Below are positions 27,876 to 37,340 of a stretch of DNA of 64,000 nt, one piece after another. Position 1 is the stretch's first letter; every line of letters starts with the position of its first letter. The stretch comes from Bacillus nitratireducens (GTDB taxonomy: Bacteria; Bacillota; Bacilli; Bacillales; Bacillaceae_G), in NCBI RefSeq assembly GCF_001884135.1, contig NZ_MAOC01000091.1, positions 248,001 to 312,000 of the forward strand, in the 5' to 3' direction. The notes under the pieces are model-generated. The model was not told the DNA's origin. It saw only the letters and a list, made by a program, of their open reading frames with translations, and made no database searches. A program made the position numbers and the translations under genes.

Positions 27876-28667
27876 ATGACCGACTTTCAAAAACAATTTT
27901 TCACGCGATTACATATAGAAAAAAAAGACAAAGTTTCATTTGAAAATTTATCTGACATTATGTACGCAATGGCACAAACTGTCCCTTTTGAAAACTTAAA
28001 TATTCTCGAAAACAACTTTATAAAAATATCAAAAGAAAATCTAAAAGAAAAAATTTTAGTAAACAACCGTGGTGGTCTTTGTTATGAACTTAATCCTACT
28101 ATGTACTACTTCCTTAAAGACGCTGGATTTGATGTTCATCTCGTTTCAGGAACAGTGTACAATACTGCAAATTCTATATGGGCTGTTGATTCTGGTCATA
28201 TCGCAACTGTTTTAACACACCATAATGAACTTTATTTAATTGAAGTAGGATTCGGATCATACTTACCTCTTGCACCTGTCCCTTTCTCAGGTGAAGTCAT
28301 TCACTCCATCACAGGAGATTATCGTATTCGTAAAGAAATGACCGAAAAGGGAAACTATATTTTAGAGATGCGTAAAAACAATGAGTTTTTGGATCAATCT
28401 TCTACTGATGATTGGACGTTAGGCTATGCATTTTATATAGAGGAAGTGAATGAAGAAAAAGCAAATGCAGCACAAAAAATTATCGTTGAACATGAGGGCT
28501 CACCATTTAATAAAGTACCTCTTATTGTAAAACTAACTGAAGATGGGCATGCATCTTTAACAAAGGATAGTCTAACAATAGCGAAAAACGGTAAAAAAAC
28601 GAAAGAAAACGTTACAGATGTGCAATATAAAAATCTTTTACATTCAAAATTCGGAATTACATTATAA
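27876..28667 (+). CDS. nat: Arylamine N-acetyltransferase with Cys-His-Glu triad
   Basis: A 263-aa NAT family protein. The catalytic Cys69 lies in RGGLCYELN and His108 in VDSGHIATVL. The third triad residue is Glu123 in LIEVGFGSY, where most NATs have Asp. An active B. cereus NAT with such a Cys-His-Glu triad is known. The enzyme moves acetyl groups from acetyl-CoA to arylamines or hydrazines in the cytosol. GGAGGG precedes the ATG. It is a single gene with its own terminator. Confidence 0.93.
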   Translation: MTDFQKQFFTRLHIEKKDKVSFENLSDIMYAMAQTVPFENLNILENNFIKISKENLKEKILVNNRGGLCYELNPTMYYFLKDAGFDVHLVSGTVYNTANSIWAVDSGHIATVLTHHNELYLIEVGFGSYLPLAPVPFSGEVIHSITGDYRIRKEMTEKGNYILEMRKNNEFLDQSSTDDWTLGYAFYIEEVNEEKANAAQKIIVEHEGSPFNKVPLIVKLTEDGHASLTKDSLTIAKNGKKTKENVTDVQYKNLLHSKFGITL

Positions 28668-28673
28668 TTTTTT

Positions 28674-28700
28674 AAGCCTTGCCATTTTAGCAAGGCTTTT
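28674..28700 (+). terminator. Intrinsic terminator after nat
   Basis: AAGCCTTGC / GCAAGGCTT stem followed by TT. Confidence 0.8.
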
Positions 28701-28784
28701 CATTTTCCAGCAGGGATTTTTTGCAATTTGTTGTATTTCATAGTTATATAGGAATATAACTACATATTTAGAAAGGAAATGATT

Positions 28785-30572
28785 ATGACAGAACTTAAAG
28801 ATCGACTACAAGTAGATGATAAAGAGAAATGGGATTTAACGGACATTTATCATACAATTGAAGATTGGGAAAGCGATTTTCATAAAATTGAAGTATTAAC
28901 GAAAGAATTACATGAGTTTAATGGAAATATTTATGATGGTAATAGCTTATTAGCTTATTTAACAAAGAGTGAAGAAATTTCTAGCATAATATCTTTAATG
29001 TTCGCTTATGCACGATTACAATCTGATCTTGATACGCGCGATACTGCCGCTCAATCTCTTGTCGATAAAGTATCACAATTACATGTGAAAGTAAGTGCGG
29101 CTAAATCTTTCTTTTCCCCATTCTTACTTAGCGTAGATGAAAACACATTACATTCTTACATAGAAGAAGCAGAAGGCTTACAATATTATAAAGAAGACTT
29201 ATTTGAATTATACCGTTATAAAAAACACGTATTGAATAAGGACCAAGAAGAGATTTTATCCCAAATGGGCGAAGCACTCTCCTCCCCCCAGCATACATTT
29301 GGCATGTTAAATAATGCAGATATACTATTTGGTGACGTGACTACTGATGATGGAAAAAAAGTAAATTTAACGCGCGGCATGTATGCAAAGTTAATAGAAG
29401 ATGAGAATCGTGAGAAACGTAAAGAAGCCTATAAAGCTTATTACAAACCATACGTTCAGTTAAAAAACTCTATCGCTTCTACTTTATCTGCTGCTATTAA
29501 AAATAATGTTACTGTTTCAAAGCTAAGAAAATATCCATCAGCTTTAGAAAAATCATTATTTGGCGATATGGTTCCGAAAGAAGTATATGAAAATTTAATC
29601 GATACGACGAAAAAAAACATTCAATCATTACATACATATAATGAACTTAGAAAAGAAAAATTAAATGTAGATGAACTAAGACAATACGACTTGAGTGTTG
29701 ATTTAGTAAAAGGTGTAAAACAAGACATTCCATACGACGAAGCGTTTGACATAATGATCGCGTCACTCGCTCCTTTAGGTGAAGAATATATTGAAACATT
29801 AAAAAGCTTTAAAGATAAACGCTATATAGACGTGAGAGAAACACCTGGAAAACGTTCTGGCGCTTATAACTTTGGTGTATACGGTGTTCATCCTTTCATT
29901 CTTTTAAATCATCATGATGATTTAAATAGCCTTTTCACTCTTACTCATGAATGCGGTCACGGTATGCATACGCATTACTCACACGGATACCAACCAAGGA
30001 TTTCTGCACACTATACTATCTTTGTTGCAGAAGTTGCTTCTACAGTAAATGAAGTGTTATTAATTCACTATTTATTAAAAGAAGCAAAAGAAACGAACGT
30101 GCGTAATCATTTAATTAACCACTTTATTGAGAGCTTTAAAGGTACTTTCTTTACACAAATCATGTTTGCTGAGTTTGAAAAAATCACACATGAAATGGCC
30201 GAGCAAGGTAAACCATTAAATGCCCAAGTCTACAGCGAAGTTTACGAAAACTTATTTAGAGAATATAATGGCGACTCTCTCGTATTTGACGAAGAAGTAA
30301 AATACGGCTGGTCTAGAATTCCACACTTCTATCGTCCATTTTACGTATACAAATACGCAACTGGATTTGCCTCTGCAATCCAAATCGCTGATAAATTATT
30401 AAGCGGCGACCCAAATGCTCAGAAAAATTATATCGAATTCCTTAAAGGTGGAAGCTCTGATTATCCATTAAACCTACTGAAAAAAGCTGGTGTTGATTTA
30501 ACTACACCAGAACCGATTGAAAGTGCATTAAATCGTTTTAGCTCACTTGTTGAAGAGTTTTCAGCATTATAA
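28785..30572 (+). CDS. pepF: Oligoendopeptidase F (peptidase family M3)
   Basis: A 595-aa cytosolic zinc metallopeptidase. The N-terminal helical domain (to about 190) precedes the M3 catalytic domain with the zinc motif HECGH (His388-Glu389-x-x-His392) and the downstream glutamate region VAEVASTVNEVL. Length and the PHFYRPFYVYKYATG block fit PepF, which cleaves peptides of about 7-17 residues. ATG 28785 is eight bases after AAAGGAA; an ATG two codons earlier is too close. In Bacillus, PepF overexpression affects signalling peptides, and a Rap-Phr pair is present in this window at 58.2 kb. Confidence 0.93.
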   Translation: MTELKDRLQVDDKEKWDLTDIYHTIEDWESDFHKIEVLTKELHEFNGNIYDGNSLLAYLTKSEEISSIISLMFAYARLQSDLDTRDTAAQSLVDKVSQLHVKVSAAKSFFSPFLLSVDENTLHSYIEEAEGLQYYKEDLFELYRYKKHVLNKDQEEILSQMGEALSSPQHTFGMLNNADILFGDVTTDDGKKVNLTRGMYAKLIEDENREKRKEAYKAYYKPYVQLKNSIASTLSAAIKNNVTVSKLRKYPSALEKSLFGDMVPKEVYENLIDTTKKNIQSLHTYNELRKEKLNVDELRQYDLSVDLVKGVKQDIPYDEAFDIMIASLAPLGEEYIETLKSFKDKRYIDVRETPGKRSGAYNFGVYGVHPFILLNHHDDLNSLFTLTHECGHGMHTHYSHGYQPRISAHYTIFVAEVASTVNEVLLIHYLLKEAKETNVRNHLINHFIESFKGTFFTQIMFAEFEKITHEMAEQGKPLNAQVYSEVYENLFREYNGDSLVFDEEVKYGWSRIPHFYRPFYVYKYATGFASAIQIADKLLSGDPNAQKNYIEFLKGGSSDYPLNLLKKAGVDLTTPEPIESALNRFSSLVEEFSAL

Positions 30573-30607
30573 AAAGCATGCAGAGTATATACTCTGCACG
30601 CTTTTTT
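30571..30607. terminator. Bidirectional intrinsic terminator
   Basis: Hairpin with a TGCAGAGTATATACTCTGCA core and A/T flanks between the convergent pepF and deiminase genes. Confidence 0.9.
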
Positions 30608-30620
30608 CATTTCGGATACT

Positions 30621-31658
30621 TTATGCTAAATGTTGCTGCGTCACACAGTGAATCATGCCACCATACGCAAACAGTTCATTTACATAAATACCGACAATTC
30701 TTCTTCCTGGAAACTGCCCTTCAATGATTTGAAGCCCTAACTTGTCATGTTCATCGCCATATATAGGAACTAATACAACTTCATTTCCAATATAAAAGTT
30801 CAAATATGAGCCCTTACAGTCTGCTTCTTTTACCACTTTTCTTGTCACCGGTACTGGTATGAGCTGAAATGGCTTTCCATCTATATTTCTTGCTTGTCTC
30901 AATTCTTGATAATGCTTTTCGTACGCCTCCAAAAGGTATGATTCGCTTTCCCCGAAAGGATCATATTCATAAAGAATTGTATTTTCATTTACAAAACGCG
31001 CTGCCCCATCAATATGGTAATCTGTATCTTCATCATAATTATCCTCTCCGCGAATACCAGTTATCCATATAAAATTCGTTACTCCCAAATACTTCGTTAA
31101 CTCTATTTCAATCTCTTCCTGACTTAGTGTAGGATTTCGATTTTCATTTATAATAGAAGTTTTTGCCGCCATTAAGGTGCCATTTCCATTTATCTCTATT
31201 CCTCCACCTTCTATACAAACACTAGATTTAACTTTTGGAATGCTATACATTCCACTTATTTTTTCCGGAATAACAGCATCATTTTCATATGGATATTTCT
31301 CCCCCCAGCCATTAAAAATCCAGTGTGTTAAGCAGAGATTGCCTTCCTTATCTTTTACAAAGATCGGTCCATTATCTCTTATCCAAACATCATCCGTTTC
31401 TTCAACTAAAAAACTAATTTTGTCCATATTTACGTTTGCTTCCATTAACTTCGATTGGACATGCACTTTTTCTTCCTCATCAAATACAACAATATGCACA
31501 TTCTCTCCGTAATGAAGCTCCTTTGCCATCGTTACCCAAATATCATCTAACTTAGCTCTATAACCTTCACCTCTATGAGCCTTATCATGAGGCCATTGGA
31601 GCCATGTTCCCTCATGTTTTTTCCACTCAGCAGGCATATAAAATAAACTATTTCTCAT
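30621..31658 (-). CDS. Agmatine deiminase family protein (cytosolic)
   Basis: A 345-aa guanidine-modifying (PAD-type) enzyme. The motifs are DDVWIRDNGPIFV (about 88), EGGGIEINGNG (about 150), the His-Asp pair in DYHIDGAARF (about 212-221) and the nucleophile Cys338 in GGMIHCVTQQ. Agmatine deiminase turns agmatine into N-carbamoylputrescine and ammonia. No putrescine carbamoyltransferase or carbamate kinase is nearby. No signal peptide is present. It is read from a MerR-type promoter at 31690-31720 shared in design with two neighbouring genes. Substrate choice (agmatine or another guanidine) is unproven. Confidence 0.88.
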   Translation of the reverse strand: MRNSLFYMPAEWKKHEGTWLQWPHDKAHRGEGYRAKLDDIWVTMAKELHYGENVHIVVFDEEEKVHVQSKLMEANVNMDKISFLVEETDDVWIRDNGPIFVKDKEGNLCLTHWIFNGWGEKYPYENDAVIPEKISGMYSIPKVKSSVCIEGGGIEINGNGTLMAAKTSIINENRNPTLSQEEIEIELTKYLGVTNFIWITGIRGEDNYDEDTDYHIDGAARFVNENTILYEYDPFGESESYLLEAYEKHYQELRQARNIDGKPFQLIPVPVTRKVVKEADCKGSYLNFYIGNEVVLVPIYGDEHDKLGLQIIEGQFPGRRIVGIYVNELFAYGGMIHCVTQQHLA

Positions 31659-31689
31659 ACGTTTTCACCCCTTCTACGAATGTAAGTTC

Positions 31690-31720
31690 AGTCTAAACTT
31701 TGACATCGTGTTAAGGTCAA
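31690..31720 (-). promoter_or_regulatory. MerR-type promoter, copy 1 (deiminase)
   Basis: On the reverse strand, -35 TTGACC (31720-31715), a 19-bp spacer and -10 TAGACT (31695-31690). The spacer carries the dyad TTGACAT-N7-AGGTCAA (31700-31720 in plus orientation). It matches copies 2 and 3 at 33539 and 38527. Confidence 0.72.
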
Positions 31721-31754
31721 CAGAAATATATTAACTACTTCATAAACTGATTCT

Positions 31755-33497
31755 TTATTCTCCCTTGTGATACACTACTTCTCCTTGTAAAACCGTCACT
31801 AAAACTTTCGCATTCGGAATCTTATCGGTACTCATTTTAGTAATATCTTCATTTAGTAATATCATATCGGCTGATTTACCTACTTCAATTGAACCAGTAA
31901 CACTATCAAGACCTAATGCTTTAGCTGGCTTAATTGTATAAGCATCGATAGCTGCGTATACATCAGACAAGCCCTTTTCATCAATGCTTAGTGCATTTGA
32001 AATCGTCACAAGTGGATTTACTTCATTTACATCCCAATCACTACTAAGTGATACGTTTGCTCCTGTTTTCCAAATTCGTTCTAACGGCATAATTCGTTTC
32101 ATCTGTTGATTTGTAAAATACGTACTCGCCCAGCTTTGTTTAGGATCTTCCGCAAAATCATGACCTACTTGAAAATCAGCGCTAATACCTAATTTAACAA
32201 AACGATTTATATCACTATCTTCTACCATTTCCACGTGCGTAAGCGTATAAGGTTGATTCGCACCTTCTTTTTTCGCTGCTTCAATTGCATTTAAACTCTC
32301 TCTTACCCCGCCATCTCCAATTGTGTGAATGAGTGCACCGTAACCAAGTTTATTAAGTTCAGTTAACCACCATTTCATTTTTTCTTCTGGAATATAGTTC
32401 AAACCATACGGGGTTCCTTTAAACCACTCAAATTTATATTTTTCAAGCGTTTTAGCTGTACTATTAATACTAATTCCATCACTATACATTTTCACTTGAT
32501 TAATAAGCATGCGGGATGACAAATCATCACGTTTAATTTTTTTGAAATACTCCATTTGTTCTGCTTCATTTACATTTGGATATACCCATGGGCGAAGTAC
32601 TACTCGCGTTGTTAATTTTTTTTCATCATGTACTTTATTCCAAACGTCTAACCAGCCTCGCTTCCAATAAAGACGTCCATCACCGACTGTTGTAATACCA
32701 TTCTTCGCAACCTCATCTAATCCGTCCAGCAAACCTTCATAATTTTTTTCAAACAGATTGGGCTGAGAATTCCATGCTTTTTCCATCACGATATCTCCTG
32801 CTGTATCATAAAGAATCCCAAAAGCTTCTCCTGTCTCTGGATCCCGAATAATTCTTCCGCCTTGCGGATCTTTCGTATCTTTATTTATTCCAGCTAACTC
32901 CAGTGCTTTTGAGTTAACCCATACAGAATGAGAGGTTCTTTCCATAATTAATACGGGGTTATTAGGAAATAACTCATCAAGAACTTGTAATGGCGTTTGT
33001 TGTTCTGATTTTTCGTCCATATCTTTTAACAGCTCTTCCAAACTAAACCCTGTTCCACTTATCCATTCGCCATCTTTCACATTTTTTTTACAAGCCTTTA
33101 AATACGAGCGTTGTTCTTGCAGCGAAGCATCTGATGAGACACTACAATTCCCTGCTGCTGGTGATTTCGCCTCAAATATATGATTATGATTGTCCACAAA
33201 ACCAGGGAGAATAAAACGTCCTTGTAAATCCACCACTTTCGTATCTTCATTTATAAATTCTTCTACATCTTTGTTTGAACCAACAAATGTAATTTTCCCT
33301 TCTTTAACGGCTACAGCCTCTACAATGTCTTGCTTGCCATTTGAAGTATAGATTGTACCATTTTTAAACACTACATTTTTGGGCAACTGATTTGGTAGAA
33401 CGAAGCTACCATTCTCACCTTCTCCTACTCCAGGAGTACACGCTGAAACCCATGTCATACTTAGAATCAGACAAATAATCATGATTGTTCTTTTCAT
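31755..33497 (-). CDS. Amidohydrolase family lipoprotein (YtcJ-like)
   Basis: A 580-aa protein with a signal peptide and lipobox WVSAC (Cys20), hence surface-anchored. The metal-dependent amidohydrolase domain shows the beta-strand metal motif DNHNH (about 102-106) after GRFILPGFV, a later EMVEDSD region, and the C-terminal ALGLDSVTGSIEVGKSADMI block typical of YtcJ-type enzymes. Such proteins cleave amide bonds of diverse compounds; the substrate is unknown. Co-regulation with two deiminases suggests a nitrogen-rich extracellular substrate (inference). AAAGGAGAAAG precedes the ATG. Confidence 0.85.
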   Translation of the reverse strand: MKRTIMIICLILSMTWVSACTPGVGEGENGSFVLPNQLPKNVVFKNGTIYTSNGKQDIVEAVAVKEGKITFVGSNKDVEEFINEDTKVVDLQGRFILPGFVDNHNHIFEAKSPAAGNCSVSSDASLQEQRSYLKACKKNVKDGEWISGTGFSLEELLKDMDEKSEQQTPLQVLDELFPNNPVLIMERTSHSVWVNSKALELAGINKDTKDPQGGRIIRDPETGEAFGILYDTAGDIVMEKAWNSQPNLFEKNYEGLLDGLDEVAKNGITTVGDGRLYWKRGWLDVWNKVHDEKKLTTRVVLRPWVYPNVNEAEQMEYFKKIKRDDLSSRMLINQVKMYSDGISINSTAKTLEKYKFEWFKGTPYGLNYIPEEKMKWWLTELNKLGYGALIHTIGDGGVRESLNAIEAAKKEGANQPYTLTHVEMVEDSDINRFVKLGISADFQVGHDFAEDPKQSWASTYFTNQQMKRIMPLERIWKTGANVSLSSDWDVNEVNPLVTISNALSIDEKGLSDVYAAIDAYTIKPAKALGLDSVTGSIEVGKSADMILLNEDITKMSTDKIPNAKVLVTVLQGEVVYHKGE

Positions 33498-33538
33498 ATT
33501 CTTTCTCCTTTTTATTATGATGAATTACTTACATAAAT

Positions 33539-33569
33539 AGAATAAGGATTGACATAATGTTAATGTCAA
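33539..33569 (-). promoter_or_regulatory. MerR-type promoter, copy 2 (amidohydrolase)
   Basis: Reverse strand: -35 TTGACA (33569-33564), 19-bp spacer, -10 TATTCT (33544-33539). The dyad is TTGACAT-N7-ATGTCAA. The larger palindrome, with AATAAGGATTGACAT arms, may also act as a terminator for the MerR gene that ends at 33579. Confidence 0.72.
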
Positions 33570-33578
33570 TCCTTATTC

Positions 33579-34400
33579 TCATTCTATTTTCATAACTAAA
33601 AAACAAATTTGTGTGACATACTCTTCTACTAAACAATCACATTCAGATCCCTTTATGTAGACCTCATATGGTGAACCATCTATTACATAACCATTTCTTT
33701 CAATCCATTTTTCTAACGCAATATAAGCGTAGCCTATATAGTCATAACTTCCATAATGCATAGTAGTAACGATTTGATGTGGATTTAATTTTTTTATTTC
33801 ATATTCTTGTACTACATCTTTATTGTTCCCATGCATGACCGGAATCCTTAATTCAACTTCACTTTCATTTGGAATATACTCTTCATCATAAAAGACCGTA
33901 GAGGGCGAACCGACCATTTGTAAGTTATGCTTTTGTACTTTTTCATATAAGTCATAAAAATAATCATCCATATCATCTATATTTATTTGCAGTCTTTGAG
34001 CAATTACTGTTATTTCATTTCTCATTCCAATAAATATATCGTAATTTCTATGACAAGCAGTATTTAAAGCATGATTCATATTTACCATTTCATTCATTTC
34101 TGAAATAACCTGTAAATTTTGTTTTACCTCATGAGACAACTCTATAATTTGCGATTGCATATGTTTAATAAATGAATCTTGATCTGATGACTGAAGAATG
34201 ATTTTAATTTTCGGTAAAGGGAACTTGTACTCCCTTAGCTTTTTAATTTTCAACGCTATTTCAAGCTGCCCTTGCTCATAATATCTATATCCATTTACTG
34301 GATTCACATATGCTGGTTTCAATATTTCCTCTTTATCATAATGCCTTAACATTCGTGTACTCATTTTACAAATCCGTGAAAATTCAGTAATTGTATACAT
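33579..34400 (-). CDS. MerR family regulator with GyrI-like effector domain (BmrR type)
   Basis: A 273-aa regulator. The MerR winged helix (MYTITEFSRICKMSTRMLRH) is followed by a coiled dimer helix (about 75-120) and a GyrI/Rob-like ligand domain (MVGSPSTVFYDEEY, ELRIPVM, GSYDYIGYAYIALEKWIE). BmrR-like proteins bind organic cations and activate overlong promoters. ATG 34400 follows AGGGGT; the in-frame ATG at 34454 would overlap the upstream gene. Three 19-bp-spaced dyad promoters in this locus (31690, 33539, 38527) are its probable targets. Agmatine or another guanidinium cation is a natural ligand guess. Confidence 0.85.
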   Translation of the reverse strand: MYTITEFSRICKMSTRMLRHYDKEEILKPAYVNPVNGYRYYEQGQLEIALKIKKLREYKFPLPKIKIILQSSDQDSFIKHMQSQIIELSHEVKQNLQVISEMNEMVNMNHALNTACHRNYDIFIGMRNEITVIAQRLQINIDDMDDYFYDLYEKVQKHNLQMVGSPSTVFYDEEYIPNESEVELRIPVMHGNNKDVVQEYEIKKLNPHQIVTTMHYGSYDYIGYAYIALEKWIERNGYVIDGSPYEVYIKGSECDCLVEEYVTQICFLVMKIE

Positions 34401-34444
34401 ATAAATACCCCTTGAATACATTTTCTTATATATAAGCTTATTTA

Positions 34445-35422
34445 TTAAAACCAATCAAATATTTTTCTGATTGAAGAACCTTCATTCTGATCGTTCAGCC
34501 TTTTCATTTTTGAAGGTAACAAATGACTAGGACAATACCACGTTAAACAATTCATGGCGCCTCCCATTGTCGATATTTCTCCTACATGACTTTGAATAAC
34601 TTGTTTCTCAGTATGCTGTTGAATATATCGTAAAACTTCCTCATCTTTAGCTAATCCAAACTTAGGAACGTAAAGCGTATCACATGTTTCTAACATATTT
34701 ATATATAAACCTTTTGCTGACGCTATCTCTTCATCGTATTGACCCTTCTCTGTATATGACGAAGGAACAACTATAAATTCAGCCTCTGGCATTTGCTCTT
34801 GAATAATCTCTTGAACCTTATATCTAAATTCATGATCCCCTAAAAAATCACTAATAAACATTGTATGTTCATCAATAAATTTAACCATCCCGTCTGCGTG
34901 TGCAAATACATCTCCCTCTTCAGCAGGAATAATAATAACCCGACTCACATCCAAATCCCATTCCAGTTGCTCTATAATTTCTTCTTCCGTCCAATCATAA
35001 TTATCATCAAATATGCGTTCCGTTAATATAACAGTATCTTTTTTATTCCAAATAAGATTTCCACCGTCTAATATCAATGGAGACTTCACATATTCAAAAT
35101 CGTTCTTTTTCAACCATTTATTAAATTGTTGATCTAAATATCTCCATTGATCTTTCGGTAAGTAATTTGGTTGATATTTAAATTTAACTAAATGATTTGT
35201 GACAACTGGTGCAACATCTCTTAGCCAAATATCATCATACTCAAAAAAGCTTGTATGAAAGTCTTGCTCTTCAACGGATAAAGAAACAAGTTGATCAGTA
35301 AATGATTTATTTTCATTTAAGTATTCATTAAAATAAATCAGGTCTTCATAAAATGGACGATAATATGCATTTGATTTATCTGGTATTGCAGTAAAAATAA
35401 TTCCATTATGTTTTTGTTCCAT
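34445..35422 (-). CDS. Agmatine deiminase/peptidyl-arginine deiminase family protein, divergent paralogue
   Basis: A 325-aa member of the PAD_porph family. It has DDIWLRDVAPVV (about 72), ILDGGNLIW (about 120), FAHADGMVKF (about 179) and the nucleophile Cys292 in GGAMNCLTWY. The C-terminal block differs from the HCVTQQ form of its two neighbours, so it forms a separate subgroup and perhaps acts on another guanidine compound. No signal peptide is seen. GCGAGGT precedes ATG 35422; the 30-codon-longer frame lacks a site. It ends 44 bp before the MerR/GyrI gene and probably shares its transcript. Confidence 0.82.
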   Translation of the reverse strand: MEQKHNGIIFTAIPDKSNAYYRPFYEDLIYFNEYLNENKSFTDQLVSLSVEEQDFHTSFFEYDDIWLRDVAPVVTNHLVKFKYQPNYLPKDQWRYLDQQFNKWLKKNDFEYVKSPLILDGGNLIWNKKDTVILTERIFDDNYDWTEEEIIEQLEWDLDVSRVIIIPAEEGDVFAHADGMVKFIDEHTMFISDFLGDHEFRYKVQEIIQEQMPEAEFIVVPSSYTEKGQYDEEIASAKGLYINMLETCDTLYVPKFGLAKDEEVLRYIQQHTEKQVIQSHVGEISTMGGAMNCLTWYCPSHLLPSKMKRLNDQNEGSSIRKIFDWF

Positions 35423-35639
35423 ATTATTTACCTCGCTTTTTAATAATGGTTGAATAACTAATTTCACTATGCCAACTATTTCTCTTTTCATAACAATGTT
35501 CGAAACGTGCACATTTCATGAATGGATTATAGCACGGAGAAATATTATATATTTATATAAAAAATATAAAGCTGTCGTTAAGCCGTAAACTGACTCTTGA
35601 CAAGGTTTTTTAATTTTAATCGTCGTACACAATGAGGGA

Positions 35640-36572
35640 TTAGATGATTTTTTTATCAAGATTCAAATCCATTACTTCTAATAGGGCGTTTTGGTTATAT
35701 AAATTCACTAAATGCGTTTCTACCCCAATGCAAATTCCTTCTAACGGAAGATCGTTTGGATCCTGACCAAATGGATCCTCAATTTCAACTCCTATTGCTT
35801 CAATACCTATAAATGCAAAACTTATAAACGTAGTTGCAAGTACTGTAAACCATCCAAGACTATCAACAAGGCCAATCGGTAAAGTCCCACAAAATATGAG
35901 CAGTAAAATTTTAATATGAGCAAAATATGCAAAAGGAATAGGCGTTGTTTTGATCCGATCACATCCACCCACAGCCGTGAGCAGAGTATTCAAATCAGCT
36001 TCCATATTAATTATCGCATTTGGATGAATTTGACCCGTTTTTAAACCTTTTGATAGTATAGTTTTTAACATAAAAACTATACTAATCGGTAAATGAATAG
36101 ACTCAGCCAACATCTCTTTTTCCTTCTCAGAACAAATATCAAACAATGCTTTTATTTCGGATAAATCTTTTTCGTCTCTCAAATGTCCTTTCGCTATCTT
36201 TGGAAAAGCAATTAACAAATGTAAAAATTTTAATTTTTCCTGATCCGTCTTTTTCCCTTCAGACTCCCAGTAACATAAAAAACTAACTGCCAAATTTCTA
36301 GTACAAGCACCAACCGTGCCAAATAACTTTCTACCTTCCCAATACCTATCATAGGCAGTGTTAGTACGAAAAACTAACAGTAGACCTAAAGCTCCTCCAA
36401 CAATTACCCAAGGAGTTTGATTCATTTTTATTTCTACATAATAATAATGAATCACAGTTACTATCGCTGAAACACATATATATAATAAAATTTGCGGGAA
36501 AATATCTCTTATAACCGTTCCCTTTAATGTAAATATTTGATGTGAACTATTCTGATTATTGTAATGTACCAT
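35640..36572 (-). CDS. Bestrophin-like membrane protein (YneE/UPF0187 family)
   Basis: A 310-aa membrane protein with about four strong hydrophobic segments. The bestrophin signatures are FRTNTAYDRYWEGRKLFG (about 67-84), IPFAYFAHIKILL (about 213) and the acidic IEDPFGQDPNDLPLEG (about 269). Eukaryotic bestrophins are Ca2+-gated chloride channels, while bacterial homologues form pentamers that conduct cations. It is last in the psiE-small peptide-bestrophin run. Regulation is not visible. Confidence 0.88.
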   Translation of the reverse strand: MVHYNNQNSSHQIFTLKGTVIRDIFPQILLYICVSAIVTVIHYYYVEIKMNQTPWVIVGGALGLLLVFRTNTAYDRYWEGRKLFGTVGACTRNLAVSFLCYWESEGKKTDQEKLKFLHLLIAFPKIAKGHLRDEKDLSEIKALFDICSEKEKEMLAESIHLPISIVFMLKTILSKGLKTGQIHPNAIINMEADLNTLLTAVGGCDRIKTTPIPFAYFAHIKILLLIFCGTLPIGLVDSLGWFTVLATTFISFAFIGIEAIGVEIEDPFGQDPNDLPLEGICIGVETHLVNLYNQNALLEVMDLNLDKKII

Positions 36573-36610
36573 ATTTACAAAAACCTCTTTCTTTATTAAC
36601 TTTCTTTAAA

Positions 36611-36685
36611 TTATGAAAGTATACAATTAAATAGTAGAATCATAAATCCTATTATTATGAAACTAGTTAAGATTATTTCTTTCAA
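36611..36685 (-). CDS. 24-aa single-helix membrane microprotein
   Basis: TTG 36685 lies eight bases from a perfect AGGAG. It encodes MKEIILTSFIIIGFMILL plus FNCILS, almost all hydrophobic, so one transmembrane helix. It sits 59 bp after psiE and 38 bp before the bestrophin gene on the same strand, which suggests a regulatory subunit for one of them. The length and binding site support expression; homologues were not searched. Confidence 0.55.
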   Translation of the reverse strand: MKEIILTSFIIIGFMILLFNCILS

Positions 36686-36744
36686 TACCATTACTCCTTT
36701 TTATCAAAAGATAAAACATCTTTTTTGATTTAAACAACAAATGT

Positions 36745-37164
36745 TCACTCTTCTAAATCACGACGCATTATTTTAGAATTTGCAATAAATAAAGCACTAA
36801 TTAACACAAGAATCGCGCAAGCATATAACAATGAATCCATTGGACTATCATGGTCTATAATAATTAGACGAACAATGGCCGTAATACCTATATATATAAA
36901 ATAACGTAATGGAAAATGAAAGTTCATTTGAAAATACTTTATAATCATTACAATGAATTCAAAATATAAAAAGAATACGACAATGCTATCAATTAAATGA
37001 TAACCAGATTCCTCACCACTCAATTTCAGTTCTTGTATAAATTGAATGACTTCTTTCATAAGAAACACACTTAAAACAATTCCCAAACAGATCAAAGCTA
37101 CATTTATAATGTACTGTAGAACGATAGGGAACAACGAAAATACTCTCTTTAAATTCTTTAACAC
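36745..37164 (-). CDS. psiE: PsiE family membrane protein
   Basis: A 139-aa protein with four hydrophobic helices and the family core FLYFEFIVMIIKYF followed by HFPLRYFIYIGITAIVRLII and DH. PsiE is known as phosphate-starvation-inducible in E. coli but has no settled function. GTG 37164 is the start, with AAGGAG ten bases away. First gene of a three-gene operon with the microprotein and the bestrophin-like channel. The coupling to a channel hints at a role in ion homeostasis. Confidence 0.85.
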   Translation of the reverse strand: MLKNLKRVFSLFPIVLQYIINVALICLGIVLSVFLMKEVIQFIQELKLSGEESGYHLIDSIVVFFLYFEFIVMIIKYFQMNFHFPLRYFIYIGITAIVRLIIIDHDSPMDSLLYACAILVLISALFIANSKIMRRDLEE

Positions 37165-37272
37165 AAAAATTTTTCTCCTTTTCCATATAAAACAATAATG
37201 ACAATATATTTTTATTTAATTATCATTACATTAAAATTATACATTTCATTCTTATTACAGTTGTTAAAACAA

Positions 37273-37312
37273 GACAAAATAGGTAAAGATAGCATTTCAC
37301 CTATTTTGTCTA
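37273..37312 (-). terminator. Intrinsic terminator downstream of the lipoprotein deiminase
   Basis: GACAAAATAGGT / ACCTATTTTGTC stem with a 14-base loop. Confidence 0.65.
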
Positions 37313-37340
37313 TAAAGCAACATAACGAAACTATAATCGA

